Shown: positions 10,971 to 21,087 of the stretch, one piece after another
How the letters are laid out: the number at the start of each line of letters is the position of its first letter
Numbering within the stretch: position 1 is the stretch's first letter
The notes under the pieces: model-generated
What the model was told of the DNA's origin: nothing
Seen by the model: only the letters and a program-made list of their open reading frames with translations
Databases searched by the model: none
Origin: a virus
Strand: one strand, 5' to 3'
IMG/VR virus record: IMGVR_UViG_3300021077_000048
Span: 1 to 40,012 of that record
Length of the DNA: 40,012 nt
Position numbers and translations under genes: made by a program

Positions 10971-13544
10971 TTAACTAGAATCATCCTGAGGGTTGTCCTT
11001 TTTAAAGGAGGCAGCATTAATTCCACCTAAGACATTTTTCTTGCTAAAAATATTAACAGGAGGTTTTTCTTTTTTAGGTTTTATTCCAGTAGTTCTTTCT
11101 CTACCGCTCAACTCTTCTATGTTTTTCTTTCCACCAGTAGCCGCACGAACAACTTCAAGTCCTCCCCAGAGTGTATGTCCCATAGCAAGAAGAATTGCCC
11201 CAAAAACTCCCTTCATCATTCTTCCCGCAGCACTCTTACTAGAAGCTGTCTTTAACTTCTGGTATTCTTCATACTTTGCCTTTAATTCTTTTAAAGCCTT
11301 CATTCCATCTTCCCCAATAATTCTATTGTTTACTTTTTTGTATTCAACTCCGTCTTCACTCTTACCTATTTCTTCTAATTGTTTAATTACTTCTCCAGTT
11401 TTGTTTACATCAAAAGGAACATTCTTGTCTTCCAACAATTTAGGGTCGGCTTTTTCAATAATAGCTTGAATGATAACCTTTCTAATCCCTTCGATGTCTT
11501 GACCAGATTTAGAGACAAAATCATTTAATTCTTTTATTGACTTTATGCTTTTTATATTTTTTATTACAGCATCTGGATTTTCTCCAACACTCTTTGAGTC
11601 AGACTTAATTTGCTTTTGTTCTTCCTCGAGCTTTTTTAGGTCAATTTTTGTACTAGACACTTCCCCTTTTTTGGATTCAACTATACCTTTAGAAGACTCA
11701 ATGGTGCTTCCTAGTACATTATGTAGGTTAACAACTCCTTCTAGTTTAGCCTTTGATTCATCCCCTAGGACATTACCAAATTTTTTTACTCCTTCATTTA
11801 TAGTATTTACATTAAAAGAACCATCTGGCTTTTGAGCATTTTTGAGAATTTGTTCTGTTGTATAGTTCTGTAGTTTTTCAATCATTTTTTGACCTTCAGG
11901 AATTTGTTCGGCATTTTTATTAAAAGCATCCCAGTTTTTTTGAATATCCAACAAGGTTGGTGATTCTTTTCCAACCAAAGGATTAGACATTAAATCTGTC
12001 CAAGCCTTATCTGTTTCATCTAAGTTTTTTAAAGTAGCATCTCCGTATTCACTTTTAATAGCCTCTCTAAAAGATGTCTTTAATTCAGGAGTAATAGTTT
12101 TGTCGTACATCTTTAAAGCATCCATGTTATTGCTTTTGATTGTTTCCTTTATAACATTTCTTGTTCCTTTGAAATTCTCAGAAGTCATAGCAGGATATTC
12201 TTTTTGGTATTCAGCTAAACTAGAAAATTCTGGGTCAATACCTTTTTTTGCCATTTCATTAAAAAATCCTTTTTCATCTCCAGAATATTTAGTAACCATA
12301 TCTCTTAATTTTAAGTTTTCAAGAATAGGGTTTAAAGCCTTTATTGTTTTACTATCAGAAATACTCTTCAAGTATGTTTGCATTTTGTCCATACCAGTAA
12401 AAAATCCATCCAATTTAATTGGAGCATTGCCTAGATTATCTTCATAAGATTTTCCTAGTTTATCTTTAATTGAACCAAAAAAATCAGAAACTGAAGTTTG
12501 CATTTCTTTTAAAGAAGGAAAACCTTTTCCTGCTGCTTCACTCATTGTTTCTTCTGAAGCCTTTTTAACATACTCTTTTTGTATTTTACCAACATCAGCA
12601 AGTTCTGATTTTGCTTTTTGTAATTCAAGTTCCTTCTGAATCTGTTGAGTCTTTTTTGCTTGAATGTCTCCTTCCTTTGCAGAAACTTTTTCTGTTGTTT
12701 TTTTTGACATATTATCTAATTCTTTTTGTAAATCGGTAACTTTTTTCTGCGTATCAATTTGATGTCCAATAGTATCAGCTACTTCAACTGTTCTTTTGTG
12801 TAGAGACGAGTCTGTCATGAAATTAAGTCCACTTGCTTTCAAGTTAGCTTTAGCATTAGCAAATACTTCTTTTCCTTTATCTAAACCTTTAGTGACGCCT
12901 TCTGTTGTTTTTTTTGCAAACTCCATTGGATTTTTTAATGCTTCAGCTCCACCTTTAGCTCCTTCTATTGCTGCAATAGTTTGTAAAGGATGGTCAATCA
13001 TAGAAACAGTTGCTTTTTGCAGGTCTTGTTCAATTCTAGAATAATCTCCTGTTTTTAAGCCTTCTCTAATTGCACCAAATGTTTCACCTGCAATATTTGA
13101 ATAATATTCAATCATTCCTTTCGCTGAATCAATAGGATGAACAACCATATTAACCATACCACTAACAATAGAAGGTAAATCTGATACAACGTTTCCAAGA
13201 GTCTTTCCTGCTATTTTGATTGGATTAAACCCTTTATCTCCAGCGTTAACATCAGATTTTCCCGCTGGAAAAAGAGGAGCTCCACTGAAAGCCGCCCCCA
13301 CTGCACTTTTTTCACCAGCCTTCACTGCGGTGTTTTGTTTTTTAAACGAAGATTGTGAGGAAATAAAATTTCCAACATTATCTGAAGTTTTCGCAGGTTC
13401 TACTGGTTTACTTGGAATTGAATACATTCCCTTGAAATCATTAACAACTCCTTGAATATATGAGTCTGATTCCTTGTTTGTCGTCATTTTTTGAACAAGA
13501 CCATCTAATTGTTTTCTTTTGTCATCAGGTAATATTTTATCCAT
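10971..13544 (-). CDS. Large internal virion / ejection-like protein
   Basis: This is an 857-residue protein, rich in Lys, Glu, Ala and Gln with long coiled coils (about residues 270-340 and 640-680). The N-terminus, LPDDKRKQLDGLVQKMTTNK then GVVNDFKGMY, has the 'short helix-YIQGVVNDFK' form seen at the start of big phage structural proteins. Residues about 130-170 and 790-810 are less polar (MMKGVFGAILLAMGHTLWGG) and could insert in a membrane. Together with the preceding 663-residue protein it occupies the place of podovirus internal core or ejection proteins. Assignment rests on size, composition and position, not on a sequence family. Confidence 0.55.
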   Translation of the reverse strand: MDKILPDDKRKQLDGLVQKMTTNKESDSYIQGVVNDFKGMYSIPSKPVEPAKTSDNVGNFISSQSSFKKQNTAVKAGEKSAVGAAFSGAPLFPAGKSDVNAGDKGFNPIKIAGKTLGNVVSDLPSIVSGMVNMVVHPIDSAKGMIEYYSNIAGETFGAIREGLKTGDYSRIEQDLQKATVSMIDHPLQTIAAIEGAKGGAEALKNPMEFAKKTTEGVTKGLDKGKEVFANAKANLKASGLNFMTDSSLHKRTVEVADTIGHQIDTQKKVTDLQKELDNMSKKTTEKVSAKEGDIQAKKTQQIQKELELQKAKSELADVGKIQKEYVKKASEETMSEAAGKGFPSLKEMQTSVSDFFGSIKDKLGKSYEDNLGNAPIKLDGFFTGMDKMQTYLKSISDSKTIKALNPILENLKLRDMVTKYSGDEKGFFNEMAKKGIDPEFSSLAEYQKEYPAMTSENFKGTRNVIKETIKSNNMDALKMYDKTITPELKTSFREAIKSEYGDATLKNLDETDKAWTDLMSNPLVGKESPTLLDIQKNWDAFNKNAEQIPEGQKMIEKLQNYTTEQILKNAQKPDGSFNVNTINEGVKKFGNVLGDESKAKLEGVVNLHNVLGSTIESSKGIVESKKGEVSSTKIDLKKLEEEQKQIKSDSKSVGENPDAVIKNIKSIKSIKELNDFVSKSGQDIEGIRKVIIQAIIEKADPKLLEDKNVPFDVNKTGEVIKQLEEIGKSEDGVEYKKVNNRIIGEDGMKALKELKAKYEEYQKLKTASSKSAAGRMMKGVFGAILLAMGHTLWGGLEVVRAATGGKKNIEELSGRERTTGIKPKKEKPPVNIFSKKNVLGGINAASFKKDNPQDDSS

Positions 13545-13545
13545 T

Positions 13546-15537
13546 TTAATATTTATATTTAGTTCTTGCCGCTTGTATTTCTGGGGGAGTAGAAGTATCG
13601 GCAGTACTACTACTTAAACCCGCGGCTTGTTTGTCCTCTTCACTTCCATATTTTTGAATGAATGTTTCAGCTGATTTTAATTGACTCGAATAACCATCTA
13701 TTTTCGCAGCTTCACTAGGGTAATCGTTTTTGACAGAATCAACTCCTTCTTTTGCTTGAACATAAGCAGGCAAGGCAACTTTAATTTGTTCTCCAGCAAT
13801 CTTTTTTGCTTGTGTTTTAATTTGTTCAACCTGATTTGCAGTAAGAATAGTATTTGCCCCCATGGGTTTACCGCTAAAATTAGACATAAATCTATTTAAG
13901 GTATCTGAGTATGTTCCTGATTTTTCTAGAATATTAACCTGACCTTCACGGATAGCTTGCCCTCCTGTGTCAAGTTTAACGAGAGCATCAAGTAAGCCAA
14001 GGGCGGAAACACCTTCGCCTGAAGCCGCCTCGATACGAGCAAGGTATTGCTGTCCAGTAGCCAAAGAACCAGAAGATGTATTCGTTTTAGTGAATTGATT
14101 TTCAATATCTTTTGTCTGCGTCCTTGCTGCTGTTTCATCCGCTCTTTGGTCTCTATTTAAAGCGATACTCAGCATTGCATCTGCTCTGTTTGCACTTAAA
14201 TCAGCCCTATTGGCTGCTCTTTCTGCGAGGGTCTCCCTTTTCTGTGCTAAATCAGAAGAAGTTGCAGCTGCGTCAATACTTGCTTGTTTTGCTTTAGCAT
14301 TAGCAACTTCTGATTTTAACATTGGAATTGCTAATTCTTGTGGAACTCCCATACCAGTAGCTGTTTGAATAAAAGACTGAACTTTATCGTAAGAACCAGT
14401 AATTTCACCTGCATCATTAAATAATTTAGCCACATCAGGATTCCCCGTGATAACTTTTTGGAAGTTATCAATAGAAGTGTTAAGCATCGATGAAGCGTCT
14501 TTTTTCATTTGTTGTGCATTTGCTTGACTTGTTTGAATTGCGTTTTGTAATTGTCCTTGAATATTCTGTAGGTTAGAAGTGTGAGTTTGGTAAAGGTTTG
14601 TGAGGTCAGCGTTGGCATTAGAAGTCAAAGTTTCGTTTTGTGCATCAAACTTTGAAGCAATTCCAGACAAGTACTCGTTCATATCACTACCAGCACCCTC
14701 TGGGTTATCTTTTAAGTAGGTAGTCTTTGCAGCAGCTAACTGAGTTTCTTTATCAGCGTTATTGGAATCAATCGCACTTTTTAATTGAGACTGAATCAAG
14801 GAAACAGATGACTGATAAGAACTATTCTCGTTTGTAGTAGCTTGAGTTGCCTGAAGATTAGCTTGTGCAACAGCTGGGTCTTGTAACGACGCATCGCTGG
14901 GTTTAACAATATTACCACTTGGGTCAATAGTTAATCCATTTGGGTGTTCAGTGTTTCCATCAGCATTTATTTTTGCTGTAGATGCAGTTCCACCAGCTTC
15001 TGCTGTTTTAATTGCCTGTTCCATTTGTTGTGTTAATGGTCCGTACTTATTATCTAGTTTTAATTGTGGCAAGTTTATTCCTAGCTGTTGAGCTTTAGCA
15101 TTTAGTTGAGACTGTAAACTTCCAACAGCAGGACCTTGTGTTCCAAAAGTAGGTTGTGCTGTTCCTTGTAATGGAGTATAAGTTGTAGGAGCTTTTCCCG
15201 TTATAGCTTGAATACCACCATTCATGGCGGTTGTTGTTGCCATACCACTTGTGACAGAAGGACTACCAGAGATAGATTTATTATCAACATTTGCTTTTGT
15301 TGCATCATACCCAATAGAGTTAAGAGCAGAATTAACTGAAGAAGAGACCCCAGGAATTGTTGTTTGAACTTCTTGTTGAGTTTTGTTATTGTAAGATTTT
15401 CCGTCACTACCTACATAAGTGTAGCTTGTAGAGACTGGAGCATTTTTACTTCCAGAAACAACCATTCCTCCGACTGGAACACCAGCTTCATTTGCTGCTG
15501 TTTTTGTTTGTCCTCCTTGTGTGTATGTTATTACCAT
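13546..15537 (-). CDS. Large Gln/Ala/Ser-rich internal virion-like protein
   Basis: This is a 663-residue protein. The start is a Gly/Thr/Ser-rich beta segment (MVITYTQGGQTKTAANEAG). Residues about 140-175 look like a degenerate peptidoglycan-binding motif (LNAKAQQLGINLPQL, then DNKYGPLTQQMEQAI). After this comes a long helical part with Gln/Asn/Ala heptads and ARxANRADLSANRAD repeats near 445. It ends RTKYKY. It is separated from the next gene by 1 nt. A role in the internal core or tail extension during DNA entry is likely by position. Its promoter predicts a leaderless message. Confidence 0.55.
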   Translation of the reverse strand: MVITYTQGGQTKTAANEAGVPVGGMVVSGSKNAPVSTSYTYVGSDGKSYNNKTQQEVQTTIPGVSSSVNSALNSIGYDATKANVDNKSISGSPSVTSGMATTTAMNGGIQAITGKAPTTYTPLQGTAQPTFGTQGPAVGSLQSQLNAKAQQLGINLPQLKLDNKYGPLTQQMEQAIKTAEAGGTASTAKINADGNTEHPNGLTIDPSGNIVKPSDASLQDPAVAQANLQATQATTNENSSYQSSVSLIQSQLKSAIDSNNADKETQLAAAKTTYLKDNPEGAGSDMNEYLSGIASKFDAQNETLTSNANADLTNLYQTHTSNLQNIQGQLQNAIQTSQANAQQMKKDASSMLNTSIDNFQKVITGNPDVAKLFNDAGEITGSYDKVQSFIQTATGMGVPQELAIPMLKSEVANAKAKQASIDAAATSSDLAQKRETLAERAANRADLSANRADAMLSIALNRDQRADETAARTQTKDIENQFTKTNTSSGSLATGQQYLARIEAASGEGVSALGLLDALVKLDTGGQAIREGQVNILEKSGTYSDTLNRFMSNFSGKPMGANTILTANQVEQIKTQAKKIAGEQIKVALPAYVQAKEGVDSVKNDYPSEAAKIDGYSSQLKSAETFIQKYGSEEDKQAAGLSSSTADTSTPPEIQAARTKYKY

Positions 15538-15543
15538 ATATTT

Positions 15544-15571
15544 ATTATACTATATTATTATTAATTGTCAG
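15544..15571 (-). promoter_or_regulatory. Leaderless promoter of the 13546-15537 gene
   Basis: CTGACA (inside the end of the upstream gene), a 16-nt spacer, TAGTATAAT, then 6 nt to ATG 15537. Confidence 0.75.
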
Positions 15572-16658
15572 CTACTCCGCTGTTTGAACGAATCAAAGTG
15601 GTTGTACCCAAGTCATTAACAGCTCCTAAGCCAGAACCATCAAAAGTATTGATTGAAATTATATTATTTATATCATTAGCATTTTCTATATTTATTCCAT
15701 AACCAGTTATATTTTTAAAATTATTATTTACGATTGTAGCCCCTCCACTATCTGTTAATTTAATTCCATCTCCGCCGATAACATTTAAGTAACCTATTCC
15801 AATAGTTATTCCATCATTAGTATTAGTAACTATTTCAATTCCATTTCCTACAATTTCAACCCCCGTAAAGTTTTGCATTGCTATGTTTGAACAATTTTGT
15901 AGAGTAATACCATTTCCAGTAATAGCCTGAAGTAGAAATATTTCTAAGGAGGTATCTGAAACTTTATTCATAAAAACTCCAGCTCCCTCTATAATAAAAA
16001 AGTTAAATAAAGTTGCATCTGGTGCATTGTCTAGGTAAATACTCCAAGTGGTGCAGTCATCAGCTGAAATATTCTGAAACAATACATTGGCTGAATCTAT
16101 AAATTTATAACCATAGTCTCCAGTAATTGCATTGGTAAAGTTCAAAGTTACTCCGTCACAATACTGACCTTCAAACAAAGAGACAGTAGAATTTTGAACC
16201 GTTAAATCCCTAAAAGTAATATTGGTTTCAAAGTTGGCTATAACATAAGTTTCATTTATAACATTTGTTCCTAAAAACGGTGAGGCTAAAATAATAGTTG
16301 TTTCATCTACTACATCAATAATGTCGTAACGATATTCTCCAATCAGAATAGATTGACCAATCATATCAATAGTCCAAACAGTATTTGTTCCAACTAAAGT
16401 TATATCTCCGAAATTAATAGTAACTGTTCCATCAGAGTAAGGAGTATCACCTAAAATTTTAATTCCAAAAGCATCATTTTGAAAATCTATTATTGCACCA
16501 TTTCCTTCGATGGTAGTGTTGCCGTAAACAAATAAATCAGTGTTTTGGTAAAAGATATCAGTTGGAGATAAATTTAAGTTACCACCACCAGCTTCATGCA
16601 GTTGGTTTAATTTATTTTGAAGTAAATCAACATTAGGTTGTGCTACTAAGTTTAACAT
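15561..16658 (-). CDS. Right-handed beta-helix tail spike
   Basis: This is a 365-residue protein built of short beta-turn repeats: GITLQNCSNIAMQNFTG, GIEIVTNTNDGITIGIG, GIKLTDSGGATIVNNNF and GINIENANDINNIISINTF. These are typical of pectate-lyase-like parallel beta-helices. The N-terminus (LVAQPNVDLLQNKLNQLHE) resembles the 'DTAALQAALDA..G' head of spike proteins. In phages such spikes bind or degrade surface polysaccharide. No catalytic residues can be assigned from sequence. It follows the glycine-rich fibre gene by 5 nt. Confidence 0.75.
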   Translation of the reverse strand: MLNLVAQPNVDLLQNKLNQLHEAGGGNLNLSPTDIFYQNTDLFVYGNTTIEGNGAIIDFQNDAFGIKILGDTPYSDGTVTINFGDITLVGTNTVWTIDMIGQSILIGEYRYDIIDVVDETTIILASPFLGTNVINETYVIANFETNITFRDLTVQNSTVSLFEGQYCDGVTLNFTNAITGDYGYKFIDSANVLFQNISADDCTTWSIYLDNAPDATLFNFFIIEGAGVFMNKVSDTSLEIFLLQAITGNGITLQNCSNIAMQNFTGVEIVGNGIEIVTNTNDGITIGIGYLNVIGGDGIKLTDSGGATIVNNNFKNITGYGINIENANDINNIISINTFDGSGLGAVNDLGTTTLIRSNSGVADN

Positions 16659-16663
16659 TTATT

Positions 16664-18883
16664 TTAATAATAATATTCTTTTACAATTACAACTCCATTT
16701 CCTCCGTTTCCACCATAAACAGTACTTCCCCCAAAAGGTGACTGTCCCCCGTTACCTCCTCCCCCATAAAGTCCAGCATTAATTGAACTAGTACTTGCGG
16801 CTGCTCCTCCTCCCAGCATAGATGAACCACCCGCTCCGCCAAGACCTCCATTATTATGTGTTCCACTATATTGAGTGTCTCCTGAACCGCCTCCACCACC
16901 AGCGATATTGATATCTCCACTTGAACCAACTCCTCCTGCTCCAGTATTTAATCCCTTTGAAGCAGACAATAAGTTTCTAAATAAAGAAATAGCTCCGTCT
17001 CCACTATTGGTACCTATTCCTCCTGGACCAGCCAATACTGGTTCTGTTCCCAAGAGTAAAGATGCTACTATTGTTTTAAATGAATAACCTCCTGCTCCTC
17101 CTCCGTTCGCTGAAGTTGTTGCTCCTGCTGCACCCCCTGAGGCTCCTCCAGCTTGAACTTCAACTTCAATGTATTTTAAGCCAGCTGGCTTTGTCCAAAA
17201 AGCTCCTTTGTTAATAAATCCAGTTCCAATAGTTTTAGTTGCTTCTGCTACACCTGCGGCATTTGTTACTTCAAAATAATTTGTTCCACTTCCTGTTACT
17301 GTAAATTGTCCTTTATTGTTTGAATTAAATCCAGATGCCTGAACATCAACATAAAGTCCAACAGGGAAAGTAGCGGCACTAATAGAAGGGTTTGTTCCAG
17401 TACCAGTAAAAGTATAACGATAAGTTGTTCCTGAGGTGTTTGTTATAGTAAAGGTAGTACTTGAATCACCAATAACAGAAGGATTGATTATTGTCGTAGT
17501 TGGAATAGAAGAAATATAAGAAAGCTGATTAGTTGTTCCCTGTAATGTTTTAAAGTAAAGGTCAATGTTGGCAATAGCAACATAACCATCAGTTGTATTC
17601 CAATATTTAGCTGAACCATTAGCATAACCACCCGCGGTATTTGTTCCTAGATTTGGGTGGTTGGAATTATCCGCAGTTGAAGATGAGACTTGAATCCAAT
17701 ATAAAGAACCTGCTACTTGACTTGAGTATTCTGATGAAAATATTACTTCAAACTCTCCAACAGGCATTGCTAACCATTGGGCATTTGTTAGTGTGACTGT
17801 ACCAAGAGCTAAACCTGTTGGACTACCAGCAGAATCTGCATACAAGGCAACAGTTACTGTTCCAGTGAACACACCAGTGTCAGCTGTTTTATATAGATGC
17901 ACTCCACGATTTTTTGTTTTTACTGGAGTAAATGATTGGTTTATTTTATTCTTTTGTCCAGTTGTACTAGCCATTCCAAATTCAACAGTAGAGTTTTGTG
18001 TTGTTTGTTGTTGGTCGTAAGTTGAAGCATAAACATTATCAAGAGTCACGTAAGTATTTGTTGCACTTGGAGCTCCTTGTGTTCCAACAAGTGCTGCTTT
18101 TTGGGCAACGGTTGGAAGTTGAGTTGTGTCATTTATTCCAACGGCTACTGGGGTTGTTCTAATTAAAGTATGAACTCCACTCTGAGTTCCAGTTGTTACT
18201 ATTGCTGTTCCACCAGCGGTTAAAGATAGCTCAAAAGAGTTTGCTCCAAACCCTGCTGCAATAATATAGTAGGTAGTTCCAACGATTAATCCTGTTGGTA
18301 ATGCTCCTGTTGTAGTAAATCTAATTGAATCTGCTATGGATAATCCATGAGAAGCTAAAGTAACAACCGCTGGATTTGCAACTGAGATAGTAGGTGTTCC
18401 AATAGTTAAAGCAGGAGCAGTGCTTAATTTAGTCACTCCTGCAATTTGGTCACTAGCATAAACGCCGTTAACTACTATCATACTATTTATTAAGCCTTCT
18501 AAATAAGTTTTATTACTAGAAACAACATCCATAATATCTTGAATGTTATGTGTACCAAAAGAGATGATAACTGGAGTTCCTACAACATTAAATTTTTGAT
18601 TTGCTGGAATTTGATTATTTCCCTTAAATGATAAACCCCGAGATACTCCAGAAATTCCACCATTATTCCCGATACTTGGGTCAACAGTAGTGAAAGAAGC
18701 AAACTCAACTCCAGACAATGATGTTGGATTAATAGTTATAACTCCACGACTAAATTGGGCAAAATCAGCTGTTGTTACAACTTGACCATCCTGTGTATAA
18801 ATTGTTGATAATGAAATTTCTGTATCATTTCCACCAACAGAAAGTGTTTGAGCTAAACTTGAAATAAAATAGTTGGATAGCAT
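16664..18883 (-). CDS. Tail fibre with glycine-rich adhesin C-terminus
   Basis: This is a 739-residue protein. The N-terminal half has beta-rich repeats seen in phage fibres, for example IRFTTTGALPTGLIVGTTYY with FELSLTAGGTAIV, and YRYTFTGTGTNP. Near residue 565 it reads FWTKPAGLKYIEVEVQAGG, the usual entry into a glycine-rich lattice. From there to the end are GGGAGGYSF, GGGGGSGD and GGNGGNGVVIV blocks, ending KEYYY. This architecture matches receptor-binding tips with polyglycine sandwich domains. It is probably a host-range determinant. The start follows a TATAAT by 6 nt, so the message is probably leaderless. Confidence 0.8.
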   Translation of the reverse strand: MLSNYFISSLAQTLSVGGNDTEISLSTIYTQDGQVVTTADFAQFSRGVITINPTSLSGVEFASFTTVDPSIGNNGGISGVSRGLSFKGNNQIPANQKFNVVGTPVIISFGTHNIQDIMDVVSSNKTYLEGLINSMIVVNGVYASDQIAGVTKLSTAPALTIGTPTISVANPAVVTLASHGLSIADSIRFTTTGALPTGLIVGTTYYIIAAGFGANSFELSLTAGGTAIVTTGTQSGVHTLIRTTPVAVGINDTTQLPTVAQKAALVGTQGAPSATNTYVTLDNVYASTYDQQQTTQNSTVEFGMASTTGQKNKINQSFTPVKTKNRGVHLYKTADTGVFTGTVTVALYADSAGSPTGLALGTVTLTNAQWLAMPVGEFEVIFSSEYSSQVAGSLYWIQVSSSTADNSNHPNLGTNTAGGYANGSAKYWNTTDGYVAIANIDLYFKTLQGTTNQLSYISSIPTTTIINPSVIGDSSTTFTITNTSGTTYRYTFTGTGTNPSISAATFPVGLYVDVQASGFNSNNKGQFTVTGSGTNYFEVTNAAGVAEATKTIGTGFINKGAFWTKPAGLKYIEVEVQAGGASGGAAGATTSANGGGAGGYSFKTIVASLLLGTEPVLAGPGGIGTNSGDGAISLFRNLLSASKGLNTGAGGVGSSGDINIAGGGGGSGDTQYSGTHNNGGLGGAGGSSMLGGGAAASTSSINAGLYGGGGNGGQSPFGGSTVYGGNGGNGVVIVKEYYY

Positions 18884-18889
18884 AAATAT

Positions 18890-18918
18890 ATTATAAAACT
18901 AAACTAATAAAAAGTCTA
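18890..18918 (-). promoter_or_regulatory. Leaderless promoter of the fibre gene at 16664-18883
   Basis: TAGACT, a 17-nt spacer, TATAAT, then ATATTT and ATG. The -35 overlaps the stop codon of the nozzle gene. Confidence 0.65.
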
Positions 18919-21084
18919 CAAGGTAACTGCTGGTGCAGAACTTGGAGACATAACTAAGGCAGTTTCGATTGACTGCTCTGGTTCGGTTATTAAACAAATA
19001 TTTGAAATTCCCCATTGTGAACCCATTTCATTGGAGAAAATTTGAAGTTGCAGATTGTGCTCACGAGTAGCCTGAGATACTTCTAGGTAAACACGGAAAA
19101 ATAAAGGACTAGAAAATGTTTCAATAGTTTTTAAGTCTACTCCACCTAAAAGTCCTGAACCTAAAACAAAAGCTCCAAGTCCACCAGTAAAAGCATTTGA
19201 AACTATTACAGTATTACTACCAGAAATTTGATAGGACTGAGTTGCAAGTGAACCACCTTCATTGGCAAAAACATTTGCATAAAATTTTGTCCCCTGAGAA
19301 ACTAATCCTTCCATATAAATATATTTAGCCTTCATTAATGTCGCTGAACTATTTAAGTTGAATCTTTTTGTTAAAAATCCTGAAGTGTAAGCAGTAGGTT
19401 CTCCACTAATTTCATCTTGATATCCTTGATATGCCTCATACAAAGCACCATCTAAGGTAGAAATAAAATAAAGTTTACCATTTACTGGTTTTATATCAAT
19501 AGCGTTCCAGTTATCAAAGATAGTCCACGCACTAGCTGTTTGATTTTCACTAGCTCTAACTAAATCGTACATCAAAACTAAATTATTTATTCCAGCAGGT
19601 GTTCCTATTGAGGGTAACGCAACAGTCCAGTAAAGTTTCTGGTTTAATCCACAAGTTCTTGAAGTAGTAAAATCTAGTTTATTAGTAACTAAGTTATTTA
19701 TCTTCTGAGACAAAAGATTAACTCCAGTTGTCGTACTAGTCCCCGTAGTAGTAGGAGAAAAGGAAACGATTCCTTCTCCTTGTGTTGGGTAATAAAGTTC
19801 ATTCATATAATTAAGTATTTCAGAATTATTTGCTGGACCTATTCCATCACCAGAAATCAATGGATTAACTTCCACAATAAATCCAGTGTTGTCAGCAGCT
19901 ACATTGAATGAAAATTGAGAGATGGTATCAACTTTTTCGATAGTTAAGAATTGACCATAATCAGTCATACCTAATATTCCCCCTTTTCCTCTATATAAGG
20001 TGTAAAAACCACCTGAATCAACATTTGATGAAATAGTGTAATTCTCTGGGTCTCCTGCAACTGAATAATGAATTGTATTCTCTGCTCCTACTGCATTAGC
20101 AACAAACAATCTAGCTTGAGATTTGCAGAAAACATTTGCTTGTGGAACATCAAGAGCATTTTCAATAGGCATTGTAACAGTTACTCCAACTGGAATATTT
20201 TTATCAATAGGCGTAACAAGAGTTAAAACTTTTTCTCCAATTCTTTCAATTTGAATAGGTGAACCTTTTGCTTCTAGTACTGTGTCCTGTAAGACGGTAA
20301 TAGTTCCAGCAACAACTTTTGTTATTGTAAAAATTTGATTATTATTTTTTGTTCCAGTAATTCTAATTCTATCGTCAACTTGAAACCCATTGGTAACAAA
20401 CCCATTAGCAGTGTCCGTGATGGTATTTGTTGCCGTAAACGCAATGGTTGACGCTTTGTAATAACCTGCTGCAATGTTTTTGTATGGCAAGATTAAAACT
20501 CCAGTAGAAGTGGCAATTAAAACTGTTCCGCTAGAAGGAAAAGCAGAAGTATTATTTAAGGTGATGGTGGTATCTCCTACTGAAATAGGTAAAGCTAAAG
20601 TTGATATCGCCATTTGCCATTTCATTGTGTCATCATTTCCATTTCCAAAATAAAGTCGGTCGTCAGATAGACCATTGTTCCAGTTTGCTGAGCCGTAAAA
20701 CAAATTATCATTAAACGGGGTGTACCCATTATCAGTTGTATCATTAAGTAGAATCCATTGATTATTTTTTGTATCCCATAAGTAAAAATTAGTTCCATAT
20801 ACGCCGATTAAATAATCAACACCAGCAGAGTCGGTGGCTTTAAGCATTTGAGTTGGAGTTTGTGTCTCGGTTGTTAAAATACCTAATTCATTAAAATAAC
20901 TAGGTGTATCAATAGTCAGGAGTGAACCTTTCCTTGGTTGAATAATACCATCTTCAAAAACCATGTTACGAACATTAACCATTTCATTGTCTTGAATATC
21001 GCTAGGGTCGTCAAAAGTATTTAACCCACCAAGGGCTATTTTTGCGACTGGATAAAGTTGTGTATTTGCACCTAAAAGTGGCAT
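18916..21084 (-). CDS. Tail nozzle / tubular protein B-like
   Basis: This is a 722-residue protein. The N-terminus has the characteristic GGLNTFDDPSDIQDNEMVNV followed by RNMVFEDGIIQPRKG. It is the 'G.n....p..l..ge...a.N.....g.l..R.G' form common to podovirus tail nozzle (gp12-like) and P22 gp10-like proteins. Repeated WD-like beta segments (YLIGVYGTNFYLWDTKNNQW, LFVANAVGAENTIHYS) suggest a beta-propeller. It follows the adaptor gene by 3 nt, as expected for genes that build the tail tube. It is the best evidence for a short-tailed virion. Confidence 0.75.
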   Translation of the reverse strand: MPLLGANTQLYPVAKIALGGLNTFDDPSDIQDNEMVNVRNMVFEDGIIQPRKGSLLTIDTPSYFNELGILTTETQTPTQMLKATDSAGVDYLIGVYGTNFYLWDTKNNQWILLNDTTDNGYTPFNDNLFYGSANWNNGLSDDRLYFGNGNDDTMKWQMAISTLALPISVGDTTITLNNTSAFPSSGTVLIATSTGVLILPYKNIAAGYYKASTIAFTATNTITDTANGFVTNGFQVDDRIRITGTKNNNQIFTITKVVAGTITVLQDTVLEAKGSPIQIERIGEKVLTLVTPIDKNIPVGVTVTMPIENALDVPQANVFCKSQARLFVANAVGAENTIHYSVAGDPENYTISSNVDSGGFYTLYRGKGGILGMTDYGQFLTIEKVDTISQFSFNVAADNTGFIVEVNPLISGDGIGPANNSEILNYMNELYYPTQGEGIVSFSPTTTGTSTTTGVNLLSQKINNLVTNKLDFTTSRTCGLNQKLYWTVALPSIGTPAGINNLVLMYDLVRASENQTASAWTIFDNWNAIDIKPVNGKLYFISTLDGALYEAYQGYQDEISGEPTAYTSGFLTKRFNLNSSATLMKAKYIYMEGLVSQGTKFYANVFANEGGSLATQSYQISGSNTVIVSNAFTGGLGAFVLGSGLLGGVDLKTIETFSSPLFFRVYLEVSQATREHNLQLQIFSNEMGSQWGISNICLITEPEQSIETALVMSPSSAPAVTL

Positions 21085-21087
21085 AAA

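Noticed and set aside
10993-13455. Several plus-strand ORFs of 80-158 residues
   Set aside because: They are antisense to a single long coding frame with strong protein character, and their Phe/Ser/Leu-rich composition is what a Lys/Glu-rich gene gives when read backwards.
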